From Aestuariivivens insulae (GTDB lineage: Bacteria > Bacteroidota > Bacteroidia > Flavobacteriales > Flavobacteriaceae), in contig NZ_JAKMCS010000006.1 of NCBI RefSeq assembly GCF_022662195.1, positions 27,421 to 91,420 on the forward strand: a stretch of 64,000 nt of DNA, written 5' to 3'. A model generated the notes under the pieces. The model did not search any database and was not told the DNA's origin. It worked only from the letters and a program-made list of their open reading frames with translations. Below, piece after piece: positions 45,956 to 54,891 of the stretch. Every line of letters starts with the position of its first letter. The first letter of the stretch is position 1. Both the position numbers and the translations under genes were made by a program.

Positions 45956-48535
45956 ATGAAAAAAACTACTCATTTTTTAATGGTGGCTGTGGTATTGCTA
46001 TTTTCCACAGTTATGATGGCACAAAGTACGGTTTCAGGAACAGTAATTGATGCAGACCTTAATTCTCCATTGCCTGGTGCAAATGTGGTTGAAAAAAATA
46101 CCACAAACGGAACATCTACAGATTTTGACGGGAAGTTCACCATGACTACCAAAGCAACTTCTGGGCAAATTGTTATTTCTTATGTGGGCTATGGCTCGGT
46201 AACCTTATCTTTTAATGGAAACACTAATTTAGGAACAATTAAATTGACTTCAGATAATTCTTTAGATGAAATTGTTATTATTGGTTCAGGAGTTATCGAT
46301 TTAGCTGAGGATAGGCAAACACCTATAGCTGTATCTACTATTAAGGCACAACAAATTCAGGAAAAAACTGGTAATTCAGATTTACCTGAGATTTTAAAGT
46401 CAACACCTTCGGTTCAGTCCATTCAAGGTGGGGGATTTGGAGATGGTCAATTGTTTTTAAGAGGTTTCGATCAAACCAATACGGCTTTTATGTTAAATGG
46501 TCAACCAATAAATAGTCCAGAAGATGGTAGGATGTTTTGGTCTAATTGGTCTGGTGTATTAGATGTCGCCCAAGCAGTTCAAGTGCAAAGAGGGTTAGGT
46601 TCTTCTAAGTTAGCTATTTCTTCTGTAGGTGGTACGGTCAATATAGTTACAAAAACCATAGATAAAAGAGAGGGTGGTTTTGTACAGCAAATGGTTGCAA
46701 ACGATAATTATACCAAAACAACGGCGGCTTATTCAACAGGGATGTTAAAAGGTGGTTGGGCTTTTACAGCCTTATTGGGACATTGGCAAGGCGATGGATG
46801 GAAAGACCATACCGATGGACAAGGGCAAACCTACTTTCTGTCTATAGGGTATAAGCCAAATGAAAATAATATTTTTAATTTAATGGTGACAGGAGCACCT
46901 CAATGGCATGCTGCAGATGGCTTTAATAGTTTACAACGTTATTTAGATAATGGTAGACGCTATAACTTTGCCTATACAGGAGTAGATAGCCCCAATTTAT
47001 TAAAAGGAGGGTTTTATCCAACGGGAAGAAATATTTATCATAAACCTGTTGCTAATTTAAGCTGGGACTTAACCATTAATGATAATTCTTCGCTGTCTTC
47101 TGTTTTGTATGCTTCGGCAGGAAGAGGTGCATTTGCTTCAACCAGAAGATCTAATAATATCCCTACATATGCAAGAGGTTCAAATAACAACCACAACTGG
47201 TATGGTTTAATAAGTAATTACAGCAATCAATTAAATGAAAATTTAAGTTTAAATGTTGGTGTTGATACGAGGTTATATAATGGTATTCATTTTAGAAGTG
47301 TTAATGAATTTTTATCAGTTAATAGTGTAAGTGCATCTAGTGCATACAATGGAGGTTCGTATGAGATTACAGATGTCTTTGGTGGTATTAACCCGTGGAA
47401 CGTGTTTTTTAACCCTAATGATGATCATAAACAGCGTTTACATGGTTTTGGTAACTATGATTATGAAGAGCATATTAATTATTATGGTGTTTTTGGCCAA
47501 TTGGAATATGCAAATGATAGTTTTTCGGCCTTTTTCCAAGGCTCTGTTTCTACACAGTCCCATGTTAGAACTGAATATGCAAATGCTACAGCTGAGGGTA
47601 AATCAGAAGAGTCAGATAAAATCAACAATACAGGATTCAATGTTAAAGCAGGGGCATCTTATAATCTGAATGAAAATAATATTGTTTTCATAAATGCAGG
47701 GTATTATTCTCGTCAGCCTTTTCACTCCGATTTGTTTACAGATGACAGATCTTCAAATCAATTAAATCCTTTTGTTAAGGGGAACCAAAAAATTACTGGG
47801 TTTGAAGCAGGATATAAATTTTTAGGGGATCAGGTTTCAGCTAATTTGAATATATACCATACAACTTGGGATGACAAAATTGATTACAGTTCCAGAGATA
47901 CCGATGACGACAATTTTGATGATGAATTTACTCAAACAAGCCCATTAAAGCAAGTGCATATGGGTGTGGAACTTGAAGTCTTTACCCGTTTTATGGATGG
48001 ATTGGATATTAACGGTTTTATTTCGGTAGGAGATTGGACTTATGATGGTAATGTAACGACTAGAACTACAGACGATACAGGAGCCGTAGTCTCTCAAGGA
48101 GCCACCAGTTATATAGATGGCGCTAAAGTTGGTCAAGCTGCTCAATTTACGGCAGGTATTAGTGCCGATTATGAGATTTTGCCACGCTTTAAAGTAGGAG
48201 CCAACTGGAACCAATATGACAACTTGTATGGTAATGCCGATTTTGGAAGTGATGAATTTGAAAACCAAAGTAATAGAGGGTCTATTAAGTTACCGTCTTA
48301 TGATACTGTAGATGCAGGGGTATCTTATAAATGGTTATTGGGTAAAGATGATAAAAACTCATTACAGTTTAGGGTGAACATTAACAATCTTTTTGATGAA
48401 GTTTATATTGAAAATTCAAGAGATAACATTCATGTTGATGCTGGTGATGTTACTTGGAAAGGCGTTAATGTAGATAATGGTGTTAGATTTGGCTATGGAA
48501 GAACATGGAATGTAAGTATGCGTTACAACTTCTAA
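45956..48535 (+). CDS. TonB-dependent receptor with carboxypeptidase-D-like N-terminal domain
   Basis: The 859-residue protein has a signal peptide (cleavage near MMA-Q, 22-23), a carboxypeptidase-D-like domain at about 24-100 (GTVIDADLNSPLPGANVV, STDFDGKFTM), a plug domain with RQTPIAVSTIKAQQIQEK, LRGFDQTNTAFMLNGQP and VQRGLGSSKLAISSVGGTVNIVT, and a barrel ending GRTWNVSMRYNF with a terminal phenylalanine. It is monocistronic, flanked by terminators of pgi and its own. No SusD partner is present; the substrate is unknown. Confidence 0.95.
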   Translation: MKKTTHFLMVAVVLLFSTVMMAQSTVSGTVIDADLNSPLPGANVVEKNTTNGTSTDFDGKFTMTTKATSGQIVISYVGYGSVTLSFNGNTNLGTIKLTSDNSLDEIVIIGSGVIDLAEDRQTPIAVSTIKAQQIQEKTGNSDLPEILKSTPSVQSIQGGGFGDGQLFLRGFDQTNTAFMLNGQPINSPEDGRMFWSNWSGVLDVAQAVQVQRGLGSSKLAISSVGGTVNIVTKTIDKREGGFVQQMVANDNYTKTTAAYSTGMLKGGWAFTALLGHWQGDGWKDHTDGQGQTYFLSIGYKPNENNIFNLMVTGAPQWHAADGFNSLQRYLDNGRRYNFAYTGVDSPNLLKGGFYPTGRNIYHKPVANLSWDLTINDNSSLSSVLYASAGRGAFASTRRSNNIPTYARGSNNNHNWYGLISNYSNQLNENLSLNVGVDTRLYNGIHFRSVNEFLSVNSVSASSAYNGGSYEITDVFGGINPWNVFFNPNDDHKQRLHGFGNYDYEEHINYYGVFGQLEYANDSFSAFFQGSVSTQSHVRTEYANATAEGKSEESDKINNTGFNVKAGASYNLNENNIVFINAGYYSRQPFHSDLFTDDRSSNQLNPFVKGNQKITGFEAGYKFLGDQVSANLNIYHTTWDDKIDYSSRDTDDDNFDDEFTQTSPLKQVHMGVELEVFTRFMDGLDINGFISVGDWTYDGNVTTRTTDDTGAVVSQGATSYIDGAKVGQAAQFTAGISADYEILPRFKVGANWNQYDNLYGNADFGSDEFENQSNRGSIKLPSYDTVDAGVSYKWLLGKDDKNSLQFRVNINNLFDEVYIENSRDNIHVDAGDVTWKGVNVDNGVRFGYGRTWNVSMRYNF

Positions 48536-48562
48536 AGTAACTTATGCAAATAAAGTAATTAT

Positions 48563-48592
48563 AAACCGCTTCAGTTATGAAGCGGTTTTTTT
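48563..48592 (+). terminator. Terminator after the TonB receptor gene at 45956-48535
   Basis: A perfect 11-bp stem (48563-48573 with 48578-48588) around GTTA, followed by a T-run. Confidence 0.92.
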
Positions 48593-48664
48593 ACTTTTTA
48601 TATGTACATTTGTTGGGATCATTTTAAAAAACGAATAATCCGTTATTGGTAATAATTTGCGTTC

Positions 48665-48741
48665 TGTCATTCAGAACAGAGCGTAGCGAAGTGAAGAATC
48701 TTTTTATTATTGAAGAGATTCCTCCTTTCGTCGGAATGACA
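48665..48741. repeat. 77-bp palindromic dispersed repeat
   Basis: TGTCATTC (48665-48672) and GAATGACA (48734-48741) are terminal inverted repeats; inside, GAATCT and AGATTC form a second pair, with the unit GAGCGTAGCGAAG between. Elements of this form are frequent in Flavobacteriaceae intergenic DNA. Confidence 0.7.
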
Positions 48742-48798
48742 AAACACTGTTTTTTTGTATTATGTTACATTATGGATATTCAATAAAAGAAATATATC

Positions 48799-49236
48799 AT
48801 GTACGAGACTATCCTTAACCTTCATTCTTATTGGGCCTATTTAGTACTTTTTGTTTTAATACTAGCAGCAGGAAATGCATTGGTAAAATCTTTTTCAGGG
48901 AAAGAATACAGTCCTAAAGATTTTAGAATAGCCTTATTTACCTTAATTGTATCACATATTCAGTTATTAATAGGTTTAGTGTTATACTTTGTGTCCCCTA
49001 GGTTTGATTTGTGGAGTGAATTGGGAGGAGGCGTTATGGGTAATGCTATTGCAAGATTGTACCTTGTGGAACATCCGTTGGTAAACATCATTGCGATTGC
49101 ATTGATAACTATAGGGTACTCAAAGCATAAAAAGAAGTTGACTTCTCAAGCGAAACTAAAAGTATTGGCTATTTTTTATAGTATTGCTTTGGTGCTGCTT
49201 TTATCCAGAATTCCTTGGAGTACTTGGATGGGTTAA
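48799..49236 (+). CDS. Small four-helix membrane protein, possibly cytochrome-b-like
   Basis: The 145-residue protein has four hydrophobic segments at roughly 11-30, 43-67, 88-107 and 117-137. Histidines at 9 (NLHSYW), 53 (VSHIQ), 91 (EHPLV) lie at or near helix ends and could ligate haem, which is why relatives are sometimes named cytochrome B; that name is weakly founded. The C-terminus LLLSRIPWSTWMG is conserved in a broken duplicate 100 bases downstream. No functional partner is next to it. Confidence 0.8.
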   Translation: MYETILNLHSYWAYLVLFVLILAAGNALVKSFSGKEYSPKDFRIALFTLIVSHIQLLIGLVLYFVSPRFDLWSELGGGVMGNAIARLYLVEHPLVNIIAIALITIGYSKHKKKLTSQAKLKVLAIFYSIALVLLLSRIPWSTWMG

Positions 49237-49266
49237 TTTTTATTGGTTTCTAAACTTTTTTTATAA

Positions 49267-49336
49267 GCCACTAATTCACGAATGATGGAGTCTAAAAATA
49301 TTCGTGTACCTGCCTGTCGGTAGACAGCTTCGTGGC
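49267..49336. repeat. Nested repeats at the break point of a gene duplicate
   Basis: GCCAC (49267-49271) and GTGGC (49332-49336) form outer arms, with CACGAAT (49277-49283) and ATTCGTG (49300-49306) inside. Between ATTCGTG and the outer right arm lies CCTGCCTGTCGG (49309-49320), the left part of the palindrome seen at 40804, followed by a degraded right arm. Confidence 0.6.
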
Positions 49337-49444
49337 AAAAAGGAACTTACCTCACAATCTAAACTAAAAGTGTTGGCCGTTTTTTATAGTATGGCATTGA
49401 TACTGCTTTTGTCTAGAATTTCATGGAGTACTTGGATATCTTAA
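49337..49444 (+). pseudogene. Truncated duplicate of the 145-residue membrane protein (C-terminal 35 codons)
   Basis: The frame reads KKELTSQSKLKVLAVFYSMA then LILLLSRISWSTWIS and stops. By eye 27 of 35 residues match the end of the protein encoded at 48799-49236. The first two-thirds are missing, and the left edge abuts the nested palindromes at 49267-49336. It has no start codon of its own and is read as a decayed tandem duplicate. Confidence 0.85.
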
Positions 49445-49465
49445 TTTTCGGTAAAGCGTAAATGG

Positions 49466-50554
49466 TTAGTTTCTCCCCCTTGGGGAGATGTCCGTTAGGA
49501 CAGAGGAGCTCTCCTTTATCACAAAAACATAAACAGGAAAGTGGTCGCTATACCCACCAGAAAAATGGCCTTCTGCGAAACTTCTAAACGGATAGCCTTT
49601 ATACCTTCCTTTTTTGTTTATTAAATAATGTTTATTGAAAATACCGGCTTTATAAAAGCGAAACGACGTATAGTCTTTTTCCAATAACGGTTTTGTTATT
49701 AGTATTTGATCAAACAAACTCCAGACATCTCTGTAAGCCGTGGTACCCAAACCATTTTTAAAGAAGCTTTCAAATGGATTGTAGATGCCTTTAAGGCCTA
49801 CGCGGTTTTTATTCTTTTTGGCTTTTAAAACTGTTTTTAGACTGGCATTGGTGGGATCATCATTTAAATCACCCATAGTGAAAATTTTGGCATAGGGATC
49901 AATAGATTGTAGCGAATCTATAATATGTTTGTTCAGCTTTGCTGCTGCCACCCGTTTAGGCCGACTTTTGGCTTCACCACCACGCCTGGATGGCCAATGA
50001 TTAACAATAATGTGGATAAGTTCGCCATCGAGAATCCCACTAACCAATAGTTGGTCACGGGTATAAATACGTTTTCTGGTGGTATCATCAAAAATTTTCA
50101 ATTCATGTTTACTGGTATATGTTGGTGTAAAAAGTTGTTTTTGGTAGAGTAGGGCAACATCTATGCCCCGGGCATCAGGAGAATTGAAATGTACGATGCC
50201 ATAATCTTTTTTAAGTAATAAGGGGTGGTTTACCAAATGTTCCAGTACTTGCCTGTTTTCAATTTCCGAAACACCTAAAATGGCTGGTGAATTATGTACG
50301 GTTTCTGTTCCAATATCTGCAATGACCTTAGCCATATTATTCAGTTTCTTTTTAAAAACTTCAGACTTATTGGTTTTTAGCTCCATGATAGGGCTTGCTT
50401 CATCAAATGTATTGGGATCGTTGATGGTGTCGAACAAGTTTTCAAGATTATAAAATGCTATAGTATGTATGGTATACTTTTTTTCTTGGGCCTTAGCATT
50501 AAAAATTAGACAGATTAATACTAGAAACAATAGGGGTTTTAATGTATTCATCAA
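49466..50554 (-). CDS. Secreted endonuclease/exonuclease/phosphatase-family protein
   Basis: The 362-residue protein has a signal peptide (cleavage near AKA-Q, residue 22-23) and the EEP fold: IAFYNLENLFDTIND at the start, ILGVSEIENRQVLEHLV with the metal-binding glutamate near 95-105, NSPDARGIDVALLYQ near 124-138, IVNHWPSRRGGEAKSRPKR near 185-205, TMGDLNDDP near 228-236 and GGYSDHFPVYVFV near the end. The final residues SSSVLTDISPRGRN are encoded by a dispersed palindrome (49472-49502). It is a paralogue of the protein at 54892-55860. Members are nucleases or phosphodiesterases; substrate unknown. Confidence 0.9.
   Translation of the reverse strand: MMNTLKPLLFLVLICLIFNAKAQEKKYTIHTIAFYNLENLFDTINDPNTFDEASPIMELKTNKSEVFKKKLNNMAKVIADIGTETVHNSPAILGVSEIENRQVLEHLVNHPLLLKKDYGIVHFNSPDARGIDVALLYQKQLFTPTYTSKHELKIFDDTTRKRIYTRDQLLVSGILDGELIHIIVNHWPSRRGGEAKSRPKRVAAAKLNKHIIDSLQSIDPYAKIFTMGDLNDDPTNASLKTVLKAKKNKNRVGLKGIYNPFESFFKNGLGTTAYRDVWSLFDQILITKPLLEKDYTSFRFYKAGIFNKHYLINKKGRYKGYPFRSFAEGHFSGGYSDHFPVYVFVIKESSSVLTDISPRGRN
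49472..49502. repeat. Double-hairpin repeat overlapping the nuclease gene 3' end
   Basis: TCTCCCC (49472-49478) pairs with GGGGAGA (49482-49488), and TGTCC (49489-49493) with GGACA (49498-49502). On the minus strand this encodes the last residues of the EEP protein. Confidence 0.75.
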
Positions 50555-50679
50555 TAAAATTAATTATTATTTTGTTTGTATTTAATTACATAATTTAAAA
50601 TAAATATATAATATTCTTACAAAATAATGTAAATTAGACAGCCCTAATTCTATGATGAATCTGTTAATTAAAAATTTAC

Positions 50680-53445
50680 ATGAGAATACTGTCACTTATT
50701 TTGTTATGGATATTTCCATTTTTTACACTATTTGCACAGCAAACAATTATTAAAGGGAGTATTAAAGAATCAAGATCTTTTGAGCCCATTGCAGATGTCT
50801 CTGTAACCATCGAAAAGACTAGCCTAATTACGCAAACAAATACATTGGGTGAGTTTCAATTTGCGGCCAACATCCCATTGGGCGAACAGGTCTTAAAAGT
50901 TTCCAAAGTAGGTTACATCACTAAACGATATCCTATAGTTGTGAATGAACATCAAACGGTGAACATTACCGATATGACTATGGAAGTAGATGTATCATCA
51001 CGTGAGTTATTTACCATAACACTTACAGATGATGAACTTAATGACGATACTAGTGGAGCCGATAATATTTCTGGGCTATTGGCTTCATCGTTAGATGTGT
51101 TTCAAAGAACGGCCGCTTTCGAGTGGAGCTCCTCGTTTTTTAAGGTAAGAGGCTTAGGTTCTGAAAATGGTACTGTTTTAATAAATGGTATTGCAATGAA
51201 TAAGCTGTATAACGGAAGACCGCAATGGAGTAACTGGGGTAGTTTAAACGATGTTATGCGTAACCAAGAATTGGCTTGGGGTTTAACACCTTCAGCTTAT
51301 AGTTTTGGAGGTATTCTTGGCACTACAAATATTAATGTGAGGGCATCACAATCCAGACCGGGTGGGCGTATAACCTATTCGTCATCCAATAGAAGTTACA
51401 CCAATCGTTTAATGGCTACCTATGCCTCTGGACTGTTAAAAAATAATTGGGCGTTTACGCTATCACTAGGGAGACGTTGGGGTGATGAAGGATATCAAGA
51501 CGCTACATTGTACAGCGCGAATTCCTTTTTTGCTTCCGTAGAAAAGAAAATCAAAGACAAGCATAGTCTTAATTTCGTATTGATTTATGCGCCTAACAAA
51601 CGTGGAAAATCCTCGCCAAATACGCAAGAAGTTTACAATCTAAAAGGCATTAAATACAATGAATATTGGGGAGATTTAAATGGCGAGAAACGCAACTCCC
51701 GTATTAAAAAAGTTGATGAGCCCATTTTAATGTTAAACCATTATTGGGACATGTCAAGTAAAACAACATTAAATACCAATGTAGGATATCAGTTTGGTAA
51801 GTTAGGGAATAGCCGATTGGATTATTCGGGAGGAGCTAACCCAAGTCCAACATATTACCAAAAGCTACCAAGTTATGCCTTGTCGGATCCCGATGGACCA
51901 GATTACGCATCGGCCTATCAACTCGAACAACGTTTTATTGAAGACGGTCAAATAAGTTGGGAACCTATTCTTGACGCTAATTTGACTAATAACATTGGCG
52001 GTTTAAATGCAGCTTATGCGTTGTATGAAGATAGAGTAGACGATAAGCAGTTGACCATTAACTCCATTTTAAGTTCAGAAATTAATGAGCACATCTTATT
52101 AAATGCCTCGATTAACTATAAAAGTCTTAGATCTGAAAATTTTGCTGAAGTATTAGATTTATTGGGCTCAAATGTAGGGCTCTTAAATGTCGATTCATTT
52201 GATAATTACCAATATGATGCCCAAAATCCAGATAGATTGGTGGGCAAAGGCGATAAATATAGATATAATTATAGCCTATATGCCGATGTTATTTCGGGTT
52301 ATGCACAAGGACAATTCAACTATAATAAGATAGATTTTTACCTTTCGGCAAGTATTACCAAGACCTCATACCAAAGGGAAGGTCTTTGGGAACATAGCCG
52401 ATTTGCAGGAGAACAATCTTACGGTAAAGGGAAAAAAATATCTTTTAAGGGAATAGGAACTAAAGCAGGGCTTACCTATAAAATTACAGGGAAGCATTTA
52501 ATAAATATGAATGTGGGTTACGTTACGAAAGCACCGTCTTTAGGCAATACCTTTTCCAATTCCAGAGAGAACCATAGCATTGTAAAGCAAATAGGTGTAG
52601 AAAAAATAATGGCTGTAGATGCGAGCTATATTTATAGGTCGCCTACTGTAAAAGCAAAACTTACAGGTTACTATCTAACCGTTAAAGATGCCAATGAAGT
52701 GGGCTTCTATTTTGCTGATGGGTTAAGCGGAAGTGAAAATATCCAAGACAACCAAACATCGGCATTTGTACAGGAAATTTTGCAAGGTGTCAATAAAAAA
52801 CACTTTGGAGCAGAATTAGGCATTGAGGTCCAAGTTACGCCAACCATTAATTTGAAGGGGGCAGCTTCGGTAGGTCAATTTACCTATAACAATAACCCTA
52901 ACCTATATTTAACATCCTCCAGCTTTACCACTCCCGATGGTTCAATTTCCTATGGGCAGGCCAATTTAAAAGACTATAAAATAGCTGGTGGTCCGCAACG
53001 TGCCTATTCAGTTGGATTTGAATACAGGGACCCCGATTATTGGTGGTTTGGAGCTATGGCAAACTTTTTTACGAATACGTACTCAGATATTAATACGCTT
53101 ACCCGAACAGAAAATTTTTATTTGGATGCCGATGGACTTCCTTTTAACGATTATGATCCAGAAATAGCTAGGGCATTATTAAAGCAAGAAAAGTTCGATG
53201 ACTATATGGTGGTTAATATGGTTGGAGGTAAATCTTGGAGAATATTGGGAAAGTACCTGAGTGTTTTTGCTAGTATTAATAACCTTTTGAATAGGGAATA
53301 TAAAACAGGAGGTTTTGAGCAAGGGCGTAACGCGAATTACAGAGCGTTGAGGGATGATAATGCAAATCCTAAACGTGTGTTTGGACCAAAGTATTGGTAC
53401 GGTAGAGGTACAACCTTCTTTGTTAATGTAAACCTTAGATTTTAA
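50680..53445 (+). CDS. TonB-dependent receptor linked to a DUF5689 lipoprotein
   Basis: The 921-residue protein has a signal peptide (cleavage near LFA-Q), a carboxypeptidase-D-like domain near 22-105 (IIKGSIKESRSFEPIADVSVTI, LGEFQFAANIP, VGYITKRYP), a plug domain with FFKVRGLGSENGTVLINGIAMN and LTPSAYSFGGILGTTNINVRAS, and a barrel ending in RGTTFFVNVNLRF with a terminal phenylalanine. The DUF5689 lipoprotein gene follows 20 bases downstream, an arrangement like SusC with a SusD-type partner. The upstream divergent and downstream convergent EEP-family genes suggest a shared substrate such as nucleic acid or phosphodiesters. Confidence 0.94.
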   Translation: MRILSLILLWIFPFFTLFAQQTIIKGSIKESRSFEPIADVSVTIEKTSLITQTNTLGEFQFAANIPLGEQVLKVSKVGYITKRYPIVVNEHQTVNITDMTMEVDVSSRELFTITLTDDELNDDTSGADNISGLLASSLDVFQRTAAFEWSSSFFKVRGLGSENGTVLINGIAMNKLYNGRPQWSNWGSLNDVMRNQELAWGLTPSAYSFGGILGTTNINVRASQSRPGGRITYSSSNRSYTNRLMATYASGLLKNNWAFTLSLGRRWGDEGYQDATLYSANSFFASVEKKIKDKHSLNFVLIYAPNKRGKSSPNTQEVYNLKGIKYNEYWGDLNGEKRNSRIKKVDEPILMLNHYWDMSSKTTLNTNVGYQFGKLGNSRLDYSGGANPSPTYYQKLPSYALSDPDGPDYASAYQLEQRFIEDGQISWEPILDANLTNNIGGLNAAYALYEDRVDDKQLTINSILSSEINEHILLNASINYKSLRSENFAEVLDLLGSNVGLLNVDSFDNYQYDAQNPDRLVGKGDKYRYNYSLYADVISGYAQGQFNYNKIDFYLSASITKTSYQREGLWEHSRFAGEQSYGKGKKISFKGIGTKAGLTYKITGKHLINMNVGYVTKAPSLGNTFSNSRENHSIVKQIGVEKIMAVDASYIYRSPTVKAKLTGYYLTVKDANEVGFYFADGLSGSENIQDNQTSAFVQEILQGVNKKHFGAELGIEVQVTPTINLKGAASVGQFTYNNNPNLYLTSSSFTTPDGSISYGQANLKDYKIAGGPQRAYSVGFEYRDPDYWWFGAMANFFTNTYSDINTLTRTENFYLDADGLPFNDYDPEIARALLKQEKFDDYMVVNMVGGKSWRILGKYLSVFASINNLLNREYKTGGFEQGRNANYRALRDDNANPKRVFGPKYWYGRGTTFFVNVNLRF

Positions 53446-53465
53446 AAAAATAATATCAACTAATT

Positions 53466-54836
53466 ATGAGAATCAATACATTTTTAACAGGGCTATTGGC
53501 ATCCATGCTTTCGTTAACGTCTTGTGTACAGGATAACGATTATGCCATTCCCGAAAGTTTAGGAAAAGAAGAACACACTAAGCTGAATGAATTGTTGGGC
53601 AAAATTGAATCTAATGAAGTTCAATTGAAAGCAATAGATGAGGTAAAAGCCCTTTTTGTTAATGGCGAGGCAAGATTTTTGGAATCTGAAATTGCAGTGA
53701 AGGGCTATGTCTCTTCAAGTGACAGAACAGGAAATTTTTATAAAGAATTTTTTATCCAAGACAGTCCAGAAAATCCAACAGCAGCCCTTAAGGTAGTTAT
53801 AAACCAATCCAATACCTACAATCAGTTTAATGTAGGTAGGGAAGTTTACTTGTATTTAAAGGGATTGTACATAGGAGAGACCAATGCCAGTACAAGTAAT
53901 AGGCAAATAGATGTAATTACCATAGGAGGTAAATATGACGATTCTAATGGTGATATTTTAGGGATTACCCAAAATCAAATAGGAGACCATGTGTTTAGAT
54001 CTTCTGAAACAAAGGAATTGGTGCCTTTGGAGTTAAGCATCACAGATGTAGAAGAGTCCCATGTGGGGATGTTTGTTAAATTGGTAGATGTTCAATTTTC
54101 CTTAGAGTTAGAAGGGGAGCCTTATGTAGACCCAACAGACGATTTCGATTCACAGAGAACCATTACAAGTTGCACAGACACTTCAAGTTTTATAATGGAA
54201 ACAAGTTCTTTTGCCAGTTTTAGAGATATAACACTTCCAACAAGTGGTAAAGGTTCAATTTCGGGTATTATAAATTCAACTTACAACGGGTATAACTTAG
54301 TGATTAATATTAACAATCCTGATGATGTTATTATGGATGGTAATCGCTGCGACCCATTATTCTTCGATACGTTCAACCAAGGCAATTTAGATAATTGGAC
54401 GGTTTACAGTGTTACGGGTGAAGAGACATGGTATTACAACTCCTTTGGAAATCCAACTGATAGCGCGACCATGTCTGGATTTAATGGAGAAAGTAGAGCT
54501 AACGAAGATTGGTTGATTTCTAAAGCTATAGATTTATCCAATTATACCACGGCAACATTTGCTTTTCAATCGGTTGTTAGGTACAGTGGCCCAGTTTTGG
54601 AAGTTTACATGTCAACAGACTATAATGGAGGTAATCCAACCACAGATGGTACATGGGAGGCTTTGGAAGTAACATTAGATGCCAATACGGGCAGTTGGTC
54701 GTCCTGGACTAACTCAGGTGAGGTAGATGTGTCTGCAGCAGCAGGGGGCAATTTGTATATTGCATTTAAATATACGTCCACAACAACTTCATCTGCAACT
54801 TATGAAATTGACAATGTAGAAGTTAAAGGGGAATAG
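53466..54836 (+). CDS. DUF5689 lipoprotein with C-terminal choice-of-anchor-J-like domain
   Basis: The 456-residue protein has a lipoprotein signal (LTSC, Cys20) followed by VQDNDYAIPE. The DUF5689 region spans about 75-280: IAVKGYVSSSDRTGNFYKEFFIQD, LKVVINQSNTYNQFNVGREVYLYLKG, an OB-fold-like pattern. The C-terminal part (about 300-456) with FFDTFNQGNLDNWTVYSV, EDWLISKAIDLSNYTTATFAF and a final YEIDNVEVKG resembles choice-of-anchor J/carbohydrate-binding-like beta-sandwiches. It is predicted to be surface-exposed and to work with the upstream TonB receptor. Ligand unknown. Confidence 0.9.
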   Translation: MRINTFLTGLLASMLSLTSCVQDNDYAIPESLGKEEHTKLNELLGKIESNEVQLKAIDEVKALFVNGEARFLESEIAVKGYVSSSDRTGNFYKEFFIQDSPENPTAALKVVINQSNTYNQFNVGREVYLYLKGLYIGETNASTSNRQIDVITIGGKYDDSNGDILGITQNQIGDHVFRSSETKELVPLELSITDVEESHVGMFVKLVDVQFSLELEGEPYVDPTDDFDSQRTITSCTDTSSFIMETSSFASFRDITLPTSGKGSISGIINSTYNGYNLVININNPDDVIMDGNRCDPLFFDTFNQGNLDNWTVYSVTGEETWYYNSFGNPTDSATMSGFNGESRANEDWLISKAIDLSNYTTATFAFQSVVRYSGPVLEVYMSTDYNGGNPTTDGTWEALEVTLDANTGSWSSWTNSGEVDVSAAAGGNLYIAFKYTSTTTSSATYEIDNVEVKGE

Positions 54837-54891
54837 GTTGCCCAATGTATTTTATAACGTGAATCTTGGATAAAGACATACATAAGTTAAG

